The position numbers and the translations under genes were made by a program. The notes beneath the pieces were generated by a model that was not told the DNA's origin, searched no databases, and saw nothing but the letters and a program-made list of their open reading frames with translations. A stretch of DNA of 64,000 nt from the NCBI RefSeq assembly GCF_001591145.1, contig NZ_BCUF01000001.1, positions 62,001 to 126,000 of the forward strand. The letters run 5' to 3'. This document shows positions 57,064-64,000 of the stretch, in pieces (within the stretch, counting starts at the first letter, position 1; every line of letters starts with the position of its first letter). The stretch is from Vibrio harveyi NBRC 15634 = ATCC 14126 = KCTC 12724 (lineage in GTDB: Bacteria > Pseudomonadota > Gammaproteobacteria > Enterobacterales > Vibrionaceae).

Positions 57064-59103
57064 TCAGTTCTTATGACGGCGGTTTTGCGCAAACAACTCT
57101 TCCACTTCGTGTTTAGGTTGAGGACGGTAGAAATGGAAGCCCTGAATCGAGTTACATTGTAGGTTCGATAGCAGTGTTGCTTGCTGGTGGGTTTCTACAC
57201 CTTCGGCAACAACGGTCAAATCTAATGATTTACCAAGATTGATGATGTTCTCAATCACCGTCACCTGTTTCGGTAGTGTATCGATGTCGTTGATAAACGC
57301 ACGGTCGATTTTTAATTCATCGATAGGGAAGCGTGCTAAGTAGGAAAGGGAAGAGTAACCAGTACCGAAATCATCGATAGACAGCGCGAAACCAAGCTTC
57401 TTGATCGCATTAAGCATTTGCAAAGTGTGTTCGCTATCGCTCATTACCGCACTTTCGGTGAGCTCAAAGGTAATGCAGCTTGGGTCAAGTTCAGTAGTGC
57501 GCAGTAACTTCTCCATATAGTCGATCAGTTGTGGATTACCGAACTGCTCTGGAGAGAGGTTGATCGCCACGCGTCCCGGTAGAATGCCTTGCAGTTTCCA
57601 GCGTTTTACTGTGTTAAACACATCGCGCATGACCACGCGACCAAGGTGTTCAATTAAGCCTGCACGCTCGGCGACAGGGATAAATGCGCCCGGGCTGATG
57701 TAGCCTTCGACTGGGTGCTTCCAACGTACAAGCGCTTCGGCGCCGTTAATGCTGAAGTCACGCGCGTTAACCTTCGGCTGGTACCAGACTTCCAACCCGT
57801 TTTGCTGCAAGGCTTTCTGCAGTTCAATTTCTAGCCATAAACGCATGCGCGCTTCTTTGTTCATCTGATCGTTGAATTTAATCAGACGGTTCCGACCGCG
57901 ATCTTTCGCTTCATACATTGCAGTGTCAGCATTTTGCAGCAGAATGCGTGCATCTTGCCCATCTTCTGGGTAACGCACACTACCGATAGAGCATGCAAGG
58001 CGTTTACTGAAGTGATGGAGATCGAAAGGTTGGTTAATCAGAGAAATAATGCGCTCAGAGAGAATCTCCGCCATGCGAGTGTTTTCTGGCTCAGGCAGAA
58101 TGATACCAAACTCATCGCCGCCCAAGTGCCCAATGATGGCTTGATTAGGTAAAGATCGTTTTAAGCGGGCGGAGACTTCTTGAATCACTTTGTCACCGAT
58201 GTGGTGACCAAGTGAGTCGTTAATGTTCTTAAAGTTATCGATGTCGAGGTAGAAAACCAGCAACGGTGTCTGGCTCTTAATAAGTTGCTCTAATCGTTTC
58301 GTAAAGCCAAAGCGGTTATACAGCTTGGTCAGTGAATCGATGTGTGCGTCTTCATTGGAATTAGAAGAGAGCAGCTTGGGCGCGTCATCGGCATCTTGGA
58401 TCAAAATGATTTGAGATTCACTCCCAAGAATTGCCGTGGTATCAGCATGCAACTGAACTTTCCGTTCGAAGCCACAGCGGGCGCTGGTCAGACACACAAA
58501 AGGTTTTTCAGAAAGTAATGTGCTGATGCGATGGGTGAAGACTTTTTTGCTGTTTTCATCGATAAACAAGCGAGTCAGCTCTTCACCAAGTAGCTCATGA
58601 GGCGAGTTCAACCCGAGTAAACGTGCGGAGGCTGGGTTGGCAGAGATGATGATGTCATCTTCTACCAATAACAACCCGTCAGGCAGTAATTGGGTTAATT
58701 TGGCGAACTTACTTTCTGACTCTTCTAAAGAACGAACCAGAATTTGTTTCTCAGACGTATCGATGGCGTGGAAGACCACGAAGCGGATTTCATTTTCTTC
58801 ATGAACTGGAGAAAGGCTAAAGTGAAGGCTGGTTTCAAGGTCCGTTTCGTCAAGCGTGATTTCCGCTTCAACATGATCGCCTTTGAACGCGCGTTGGTAG
58901 TAGGGCGCGAGCTTCTTATAGAACTGCTCTCCCAGTACTTGGCTGTCGTTCAGACCAACGATGTCGTCGTGTCCTAAGCCTGCAATGTCACAATAGCGAT
59001 CACTTACCATTCGATAATTGTGTTTCTTATCAAGAATGGCAAAAAAGAATGGGCTATTTGAGGTAAGCGTTGCAAACCAATGTTGTAATTGCTGGGAAGG
59101 CAT
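57064..59103 (-). CDS. rocS: PAS-GGDEF-EAL c-di-GMP phosphodiesterase/cyclase, RocS-like
   Basis: A soluble 679-residue c-di-GMP enzyme with two PAS-like domains (about 10-130 and 130-240), GGDEF and EAL. GGDEF is intact (HLGGDEFGII) but has no RxxD inhibitory site. EAL is complete: EALVRWKHP, NLSPEQF, ELTESAVM, DDFGTGYSSL, KIDRAFI and AEGVETHQQ. Hydrolysis is therefore likely to dominate. The position between the U32 genes and ubiT is that of V. cholerae rocS (VC0653), so the name is by synteny. The ATG at 59103 is used; a TTG at 59124 is possible. Confidence 0.85.
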   Translation of the reverse strand: MPSQQLQHWFATLTSNSPFFFAILDKKHNYRMVSDRYCDIAGLGHDDIVGLNDSQVLGEQFYKKLAPYYQRAFKGDHVEAEITLDETDLETSLHFSLSPVHEENEIRFVVFHAIDTSEKQILVRSLEESESKFAKLTQLLPDGLLLVEDDIIISANPASARLLGLNSPHELLGEELTRLFIDENSKKVFTHRISTLLSEKPFVCLTSARCGFERKVQLHADTTAILGSESQIILIQDADDAPKLLSSNSNEDAHIDSLTKLYNRFGFTKRLEQLIKSQTPLLVFYLDIDNFKNINDSLGHHIGDKVIQEVSARLKRSLPNQAIIGHLGGDEFGIILPEPENTRMAEILSERIISLINQPFDLHHFSKRLACSIGSVRYPEDGQDARILLQNADTAMYEAKDRGRNRLIKFNDQMNKEARMRLWLEIELQKALQQNGLEVWYQPKVNARDFSINGAEALVRWKHPVEGYISPGAFIPVAERAGLIEHLGRVVMRDVFNTVKRWKLQGILPGRVAINLSPEQFGNPQLIDYMEKLLRTTELDPSCITFELTESAVMSDSEHTLQMLNAIKKLGFALSIDDFGTGYSSLSYLARFPIDELKIDRAFINDIDTLPKQVTVIENIINLGKSLDLTVVAEGVETHQQATLLSNLQCNSIQGFHFYRPQPKHEVEELFAQNRRHKN

Positions 59104-59293
59104 TAAGGTGTTACCGATCTCCAATGAGCCTGATTATTCGTCCGTGTAATAAAAACGCTATTTTGATAACTATAACTTTGAACATACCGTTATTAAAGCG
59201 TTTATCCACGTCTTCGCGTCAATAATACACGTAAGGTCAAAAAAACGACGCTTGGGTGAGTAAAACTGCCTATTTCTAAAACAAACAGATTTA

Positions 59294-59307
59294 TTGATAC
59301 ATAACAG
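59294..59307 (+). promoter_or_regulatory. Candidate FNR box upstream of ubiT
   Basis: TTGATACATAACAG matches TTGAT-N4-ATCAA in eight of ten positions and lies 63 bases before the ubiT start. FNR control would suit an anaerobic ubiquinone gene. A single imperfect match, so tentative. Confidence 0.4.
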
Positions 59308-59369
59308 GTACTGGTATTACTCTATTGCGTAAGATAGACAACCTTATGACAAAGTAACGGATAATTAGC

Positions 59370-59897
59370 GTGTTAAACAAGATTCGCAGTCAACTAGTAA
59401 AGAACGCAGCATCAATTTTGCGATCTCCAGTCCAGTTATTGCCACAAACTGTTCAGAAAAAAGCCTTATTGGAAGGTTTGAAAATGGTGTTCAAAGAAGC
59501 CCTAGAAGATGGCGATTTTGAGTTCCTTGAAGACAAGTGGTTAAAAGTTGCGATTAAAGACTTGAACTTAGCATGGTACATCAGCTACCAAGATGAAAAA
59601 TTAGTGGTAGCAGAGAAACCGGTTCAGGAAGATGTAAGCTTTAGTGGTAACCTTAACGACCTAGTACTTATTGCTGGTCGCAAAGAAGACCCTGATACGC
59701 TGTTCTTCCAACGTCGTCTTTCTATCGAGGGCGACACTGAGCTTGGCTTAGAAGTGAAAAACCTGATGGACAGTGTCGACTTAGAGCAGTTACCAAAAGC
59801 GATGCAAGTAGCACTGAACCAATTGGCTGACTTTGTTCAGAAAGGGGTTCAAGCGCCTGCACAAGAAACCGGAGTAGCGAATGCTTATTCGAACTGA
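59370..59897 (+). CDS. ubiT: Ubiquinone biosynthesis accessory factor UbiT (SCP2 domain)
   Basis: A 175-residue lipid-binding SCP2 protein (YhbT) that holds ubiquinone intermediates for UbiU-UbiV. The SCP2 core runs about 40-150, with LKMVFKEALEDGDFEFLEDK, split here as LKMVFKEAL and EDGDFEFLEDK. It starts at a GTG; no strong ribosome site is visible. Its 3' end overlaps the acetyltransferase gene by 17 bases. It is on the opposite strand from ubiUV with one gene between. Confidence 0.88.
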   Translation: MLNKIRSQLVKNAASILRSPVQLLPQTVQKKALLEGLKMVFKEALEDGDFEFLEDKWLKVAIKDLNLAWYISYQDEKLVVAEKPVQEDVSFSGNLNDLVLIAGRKEDPDTLFFQRRLSIEGDTELGLEVKNLMDSVDLEQLPKAMQVALNQLADFVQKGVQAPAQETGVANAYSN

Positions 59898-60384
59898 AGC
59901 CCCTGCGGACATTCTCACCATTGACCGCTTATTAAAACACGCTTTCCCAACGGATGCGGAAGCCAACCTAGTGATGCGTTTACGTGAAAACGGTAAGCTC
60001 ACTCTGTCTTTGGTGGCATGTACCGATGAAGGTGAAGTGGTTGGTCACGCGTTGTTTAGCCCTGTGACGTTGAATGGTGAAGATTTGTCATGGCAAGGTC
60101 TTGCGCCTTTGGCTGTACATGAAGATTACCGCCGCCAAGGCATTGCCGCTGAGTTAATCAAAGAAGGCTTTGATTCACTGCGTGATTTTGGTTACCCAGT
60201 GTGTGTGGTATTGGGTGAGCCGGATTACTATGCGCGCCAAGGCTTTACAGCCAGCGAAGAGATGGGCTTCGACTGTGCGTGGGAAGTACCGCAAGGTGCG
60301 TTCCGTGTAGCAGAATTGGTCGAAGGTCAGTGTGACGGACGCTCTGGTCGCATCGATTATTCTCCAGAATTCTCTGAGCTATAA
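59881..60384 (+). CDS. yhbS: GNAT N-acetyltransferase, YhbS-like
   Basis: A 167-residue acetyltransferase of the YhbS family. The acetyl-CoA motif A is LAVHEDYRRQGIAAELIKEG (Q/R-x-x-G-x-A pattern at RRQGIA). It starts inside the ubiT 3' end, so the pair is translationally coupled; E. coli yhbT-yhbS are also neighbours. The substrate is unknown, and any role in ubiquinone synthesis would be a guess. Confidence 0.88.
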   Translation: MLIRTEAPADILTIDRLLKHAFPTDAEANLVMRLRENGKLTLSLVACTDEGEVVGHALFSPVTLNGEDLSWQGLAPLAVHEDYRRQGIAAELIKEGFDSLRDFGYPVCVVLGEPDYYARQGFTASEEMGFDCAWEVPQGAFRVAELVEGQCDGRSGRIDYSPEFSEL

Positions 60385-60401
60385 TTGCCAATATTGAATG
60401 A

Positions 60402-60432
60402 CAAAGCCCGCTGAAAAAAGCGGGCTTTGTTT
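60402..60432. terminator. Terminator, yhbS and the DUF2541-like gene
   Basis: CAAAGCCCGC (60402-60411), loop TGAAAAAA and GCGGGCTTTG (60420-60429), then TTTT on the plus side. It lies between convergent genes. Confidence 0.88.
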
Positions 60433-60471
60433 TTGAGCCGATTTTTTGACTGGCAAAAGAGGAAAGGTGGA

Positions 60472-60924
60472 TTAATCCTGTTCTTGGACGCGTTTTTTAC
60501 CCCAAACTTCGATTTTTGCCTTTTTACTCATGCCAGCAGCATTCAATGTCATGTTACCCCAGCTTTTGTATTCCATCTCTAAACGTTTGAATTTCGCATC
60601 TTCAGAACCCGGCAGTGTCCAAGCGCGCGTCGACATGCCTTTGGTCAGAGTGCCAACCATGGTTTTGAGTTTTTTCTCGCTGCCATCGGTCATGGTCACT
60701 TTCATGTTCTTAATACTCATGGTGCCTTGAGTGCACTTAATTTTGATCTTGCTGAATTTACGGTTTTGAAACAGACCGTTTGGCTCTACTGTGTCGGTTT
60801 CTGTTTGGAAGTTCACGATTTTCTCTGCGATCAGCTCCCAACCATCGTTGCTATCCTTAGCGAATGCGGTAAAGCTGGTGGTGGCGATAAGTAACGTAAT
60901 AGCGATTGATTGGAAAAGCTTCAT
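60472..60924 (-). CDS. Secreted protein, DUF2541-like (YaaI family)
   Basis: A 150-residue protein with a clear signal peptide (MKLFQSIAITLLIATTSFTA, cleavage after FAFA-like TAFA), predicting a periplasmic location. The mature part is basic and beta-rich, with a single cysteine in IKIKCTQGTMSIK. It resembles the DUF2541 family, including E. coli YaaI, whose role is unknown. It is a single gene between two convergent or divergent neighbours. The family call is from memory of the pattern. Confidence 0.7.
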   Translation of the reverse strand: MKLFQSIAITLLIATTSFTAFAKDSNDGWELIAEKIVNFQTETDTVEPNGLFQNRKFSKIKIKCTQGTMSIKNMKVTMTDGSEKKLKTMVGTLTKGMSTRAWTLPGSEDAKFKRLEMEYKSWGNMTLNAAGMSKKAKIEVWGKKRVQEQD

Positions 60925-60987
60925 AACACCTCTGACTTTAAATGCGAAATTTTGATAGGATTGCCTCGTTCAAATAGGTGACAAAAG

Positions 60988-61386
60988 ATGTCAATTAACG
61001 AGAAACAATATTTACATGAAATGGGGATCAGCACTTGGGAGCTGAGTCACCCAGAAAGGCTGGAAGGCTATCAATCGCCATTATTGGATTTGCAAAGTTC
61101 TTGTAAACTCCTATTGGTATCGCCAACGTGTCCAGAAAACGAGACAGCTTTGATGTTTGAGCGTGTTTTAAAAAGCATTAAGCTCACGCTTGACGACGCG
61201 CTGCACCTAGAGCCTGAACGCTTATCCATGCTGGGGGAGCATCAACTAGAGTGGGTGTGGTTCGCAGGCTGTGAGGCAGATGCCAGCATCAATGCCAAGC
61301 AACTGACTTCACCGCTATTACAAGATATTGATGGCAACAACGAACAACGCCGTGCATTGTGGCAACAAATCTGTTCGTACTCTTAA
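60988..61386 (+). CDS. holD: DNA polymerase III psi subunit HolD
   Basis: The psi subunit that links the clamp loader to chi and SSB. The 132 residues start MSINEKQYLHEMGISTWEL, the region that binds chi, and include the DnaX-contact C-terminal part. HolD is poorly conserved, but the position immediately before rimI is conserved in gammaproteobacteria and supports the call. Twelve bases separate the genes. Confidence 0.9.
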   Translation: MSINEKQYLHEMGISTWELSHPERLEGYQSPLLDLQSSCKLLLVSPTCPENETALMFERVLKSIKLTLDDALHLEPERLSMLGEHQLEWVWFAGCEADASINAKQLTSPLLQDIDGNNEQRRALWQQICSYS

Positions 61387-61398
61387 CGGAGCTAACGC

Positions 61399-61857
61399 GT
61401 GACAATTGAAATTACGCTGATGGGTGCGGAGCACCTTGACCAAGTTTGGCAAATCGAACAGCAAGCGCATTCTCACCCTTGGGCAGAATCTTTGGTTCGT
61501 GATTTATCCAGTCGCGGTGCTTGTCATCATGTGATGCTGGAAGGTACTCAGGTGGTGGGTTACTTCTATGGGCAGAATATTGTTGGGGAAGTGACGTTAT
61601 TGAATATTGCCATAGCGCCATCTCATCAAGGCAAAGGGCTTGGGCAAAAATTACTGGATGCGTTTATCGAATACTGCGAGCAAGCCAAAGCAGAAAGCGC
61701 TTGGTTGGAGGTACGTGAAAGCAACCACCCGGCAATCCATATTTATGAGCAAGCGGGTTTTAATGAAGTGGATCGTCGTTATAACTATTACCCAGCTAAA
61801 ACGGGTAATGGGAAAGAAGATGCCATCATCATGAGCTACCTGTTTTTTCATGAGTAA
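61399..61857 (+). CDS. rimI: Ribosomal protein S18-alanine N-acetyltransferase
   Basis: Acetylates the N-terminal alanine of S18. The 152 residues are a GNAT fold with motif A IAPSHQGKGLGQKLLDAF and the C-terminal NHPAIHIYEQAGFNEVDRR, characteristic of RimI (E and Y as catalytic residues). It starts at a GTG with CGGAG upstream. Co-transcribed with holD, with a shared terminator. Confidence 0.93.
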   Translation: MTIEITLMGAEHLDQVWQIEQQAHSHPWAESLVRDLSSRGACHHVMLEGTQVVGYFYGQNIVGEVTLLNIAIAPSHQGKGLGQKLLDAFIEYCEQAKAESAWLEVRESNHPAIHIYEQAGFNEVDRRYNYYPAKTGNGKEDAIIMSYLFFHE

Positions 61858-61911
61858 GGTCTGTGGATAGTAAATAAATTGCACATACCTTAAGTTCATC
61901 GTCACATTAAT

Positions 61912-61937
61912 AAGCCTCGGAATTCCCGAGGCTTTTT
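61912..61937 (+). terminator. Terminator of holD-rimI
   Basis: AAGCCTCGG, loop AATTC and CCGAGGCTTTTT, 55 bases past the rimI stop. Confidence 0.92.
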
Positions 61938-62065
61938 ACTTTCTAGCATTTTACTTCATCCTTTTAACCGATTTGCCAAGCTTATTTTTGTTCGCTTTAT
62001 TACCATGTAGGTTATAAGTTTATAAATTATATGAAACAAGATCTTGTCGGGAGGAAGAATTTACG

Positions 62066-63133
62066 ATGCCGTATCCGCAAAAATTCGATACTCCTGTTGC
62101 TCAGTTGTTTGATGAGCAGAGTAGGGGAACTGTTCTAACAGTCTTAATGTTGGTGACCTTGGCGACATTTGTGCCACTTGGTATTAAAAATCTCCTGATT
62201 GGGGAGACATTCCTTGGGTGTGTTTTACTGGCTTTCCAACTGAGTTTCATTATTGAGTTTGCTGCATTGTTTATCCTTGGTGAAAGTAAAATTGGATATC
62301 GTATTCCACTGTTTTTGCTTTGGTTATCAGTGGTTTTAAGTGTGCATATCTTTGGCATCATCGCGACGTATTGGGTATTTCCGGTCATTGTGGCTTTGGT
62401 ATTTATCATCCCGAGTAAAGATGCGTTGGTTACCAATGGGTGGATCATAGCTGGCTGTACATTCTCTGCTTGGTATCAACTTGAATGGAGCATCACTTTA
62501 CGTTTTGTTGTTGCGGTAATTTGCTGCGCCATAGTTGCGCATGTGGCAGTGCATAAAATTGTTGAGTTGCAGGATAGGTTGAAGTTTCTTTCTACTAGAG
62601 ACTCGATGACAGGTGCTCTTAATCGAGGGCAGTTAGAAGCTTTTCTTCTACGAGCCTTAGATGAAAAAAGAAGCGGTACCACCTCTTCAATAGCAGTCAT
62701 TGATATTGACCATTTTAAACAGGTAAATGATTTGTACGGTCATGATGTTGGGGATGAGGTGATCAGTCAGATCGTTACAACGCTCAATGACTATTCAAGA
62801 GAGTACGATTTGCTGTTTCGATTGGGGGGAGATGAGTTCTTGATCTTGTTTGAAGGACTTTCCGATCAAACCGCGCAATTTATGATGAGTAGCATCAGCG
62901 ATAAGGTGCGCGCCAAACATTATCCTCGCCATGCAAAAGTGTCTTTGAGTGTGGGCATTTCTGAGTGCTTGCTTGATGATGACACACCAGATCTTTGGCT
63001 AAAGCGTGCTGACATTGCTTTGTACGATGCAAAGCAAAATGGGCGGGACCAAATTGTAGTGGCTTCTACCATTGCTGCTGAAGTCGAATTGCTCGACTGG
63101 CAGGACGAAGCTCAGCAACGTAGTTATCTATAA
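62066..63133 (+). CDS. Membrane-bound diguanylate cyclase (GGDEF)
   Basis: A 355-residue c-di-GMP synthase. About six membrane helices occupy residues 25-165, followed by a short linker helix and a GGDEF domain (about 175-340). The A-site is RLGGDEFLIL, and the inhibitory I-site RxxD is present as REYD five residues before GGDEF, so it is probably active and product-inhibited. GGAGG lies upstream of the ATG. The N-terminal helices are not a family I recognise; the signal sensed is unknown. A single-gene unit before prfC. Confidence 0.9.
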   Translation: MPYPQKFDTPVAQLFDEQSRGTVLTVLMLVTLATFVPLGIKNLLIGETFLGCVLLAFQLSFIIEFAALFILGESKIGYRIPLFLLWLSVVLSVHIFGIIATYWVFPVIVALVFIIPSKDALVTNGWIIAGCTFSAWYQLEWSITLRFVVAVICCAIVAHVAVHKIVELQDRLKFLSTRDSMTGALNRGQLEAFLLRALDEKRSGTTSSIAVIDIDHFKQVNDLYGHDVGDEVISQIVTTLNDYSREYDLLFRLGGDEFLILFEGLSDQTAQFMMSSISDKVRAKHYPRHAKVSLSVGISECLLDDDTPDLWLKRADIALYDAKQNGRDQIVVASTIAAEVELLDWQDEAQQRSYL

Positions 63134-63265
63134 ACTCGCGAGGACAAACTCACGAGGAAAGTTGCCCCTAAAGCAATAATAAGCGAGAATACCGCGCAAT
63201 ATTGAATCGAATAAAGCTTGTTTGAATTTCGAGCAAGTCATCAGACATCAAAGAAGACCAGTTTC

Positions 63266-64000
63266 ATGTCAAATACACCTTTTCTAGGCGAAGTTTCTAA
63301 GCGTAGAACGTTCGCTATTATTTCTCACCCGGATGCGGGTAAAACCACCATTACTGAAAAAGTACTGTTATTCGGAAACGCGATCCAAAAAGCAGGTACG
63401 GTTAAAGGTCGTGGTAACGCACAGCACGCAAAATCAGACTGGATGGAAATGGAAAAGGAACGTGGTATCTCGGTTACTACTTCTGTAATGCAGTTCCCTT
63501 ACAACGATTGTCTGGTAAACCTACTTGATACTCCTGGACACGAAGACTTCTCGGAAGATACTTACCGTACTCTAACGGCAGTTGACTCATGTCTGATGGT
63601 TATCGATGCAGCGAAAGGTGTTGAGGACCGTACTCGTAAACTAATGGAAGTTACACGTCTACGTGACACGCCAATCGTAACCTTCATGAACAAACTTGAC
63701 CGCGACGTTCGTGATCCAATGGAAGTATTGGATGAAGTAGAAAACGAATTGGGCATGATGTGTGCGCCAATCACATGGCCAATCGGCTGTGGTAAAGAGT
63801 TTAAAGGTGTTTACCACATTCACCGTGACGAAACGATTCTGTACGAATCAGGTCATGGTCATGAGATCCAAGAAGTTCGCATCATCAAAGGTCTAGACAA
63901 TCCAGAGCTAGACGAAAAAGTAGGTGAAAGCCTAGCAGAAAGCGTTCGTGAAGAGCTTGAACTTGTCATGGGCGCATGCCCTGAGTTTGACTTAGAGTTA
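63266..64000 (+). CDS. prfC: Peptide chain release factor 3 (3' partial)
   Basis: A GTPase that recycles RF1/RF2 after termination. The 245 residues in the window include G1 [12 protein letters not shown], the switch region [14 protein letters not shown]3 DTPGHEDF and G4 NKLDRD, which distinguish RF3 from EF-G. The reading frame is open to the last base, so about half of the usual 529 residues lie beyond the window. ATG at 63266. Confidence 0.95.
   Translation, partial: MSNTPFLGEVSKRRTFAIISHPDAGKTTITEKVLLFGNAIQKAGTVKGRGNAQHAKSDWMEMEKERGISVTTSVMQFPYNDCLVNLLDTPGHEDFSEDTYRTLTAVDSCLMVIDAAKGVEDRTRKLMEVTRLRDTPIVTFMNKLDRDVRDPMEVLDEVENELGMMCAPITWPIGCGKEFKGVYHIHRDETILYESGHGHEIQEVRIIKGLDNPELDEKVGESLAESVREELELVMGACPEFDLEL

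Overview
The window is ordinary-looking chromosomal DNA of a Vibrio species, most likely from the Harveyi clade (V. parahaemolyticus, V. alginolyticus, V. harveyi and relatives). The genus call rests on the chitin-oligosaccharide operon next to a ChiS sensor kinase, an OmpU-type porin, and gene order that matches my memory of V. cholerae chromosome 1 from about VC0610 to VC0657. I could not compute a species assignment. I see no insertion sequence, integrase, prophage, CRISPR array or rRNA gene.

Bases 1-16,500, minus strand: a ten-gene chitin catabolic operon. It is transcribed from the periplasmic chitooligosaccharide-binding protein (15668) through two permeases and two ATPases to a GH9 exo-glucosaminidase-like enzyme, glucosamine kinase, GH20 hexosaminidase, diacetylchitobiose phosphorylase (ChbP) and a hexose phosphomutase, ending at a terminator at 1029. 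Imported (GlcNAc)2 is phosphorolysed by ChbP to GlcNAc-1-P, which the mutase isomerises. Deacetylated sugars can go through GH9 and the kinase. chiS lies immediately upstream with its own terminator. The operon is preceded by an 820-bp gene-free control region and is interrupted by hairpins that probably set different expression levels along it. The end of an FbpC-like iron ABC ATPase enters at base 1.

Bases 16,500-35,400: chiS, rsmC, a PerM-like permease, an unlisted 39-residue membrane protein, hemL, erpA, a two-gene RND pump, an M23 endopeptidase, tyrS, a short MgtE transporter behind a structured leader, dacB and ompU.

Bases 35,400-53,000: the conserved gene-expression block: greA, yhbY, rlmE-ftsH, folP-glmM, secG, tRNA-Leu(GAG), tRNA-fMet, rimP-nusA-infB-rbfA-truB, rpsO, pnp, nlpI. 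Several known or probable RNA controls occur here, including a greA leader terminator, two terminators before rimP and a long pnp leader hairpin.

Bases 53,000-64,000: a MarR/MATE pair with two identical palindromic operators; ubiU-ubiV and ubiT (O2-independent ubiquinone synthesis) flanking a GGDEF-EAL protein; an acetyltransferase; a DUF2541-type secreted protein; holD-rimI; a diguanylate cyclase; and the start of prfC, which runs off the end.

The most promising possibly undescribed element is the mgtE leader (31650-31975). It has a 19-codon ORF with a good ribosome binding site, nested long stems, a U-rich terminator, and a second copy of the terminator's 3' arm inside the ORF that could act as an antiterminator. 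It precedes an MgtE that lacks the Mg2+-sensing CBS domain.
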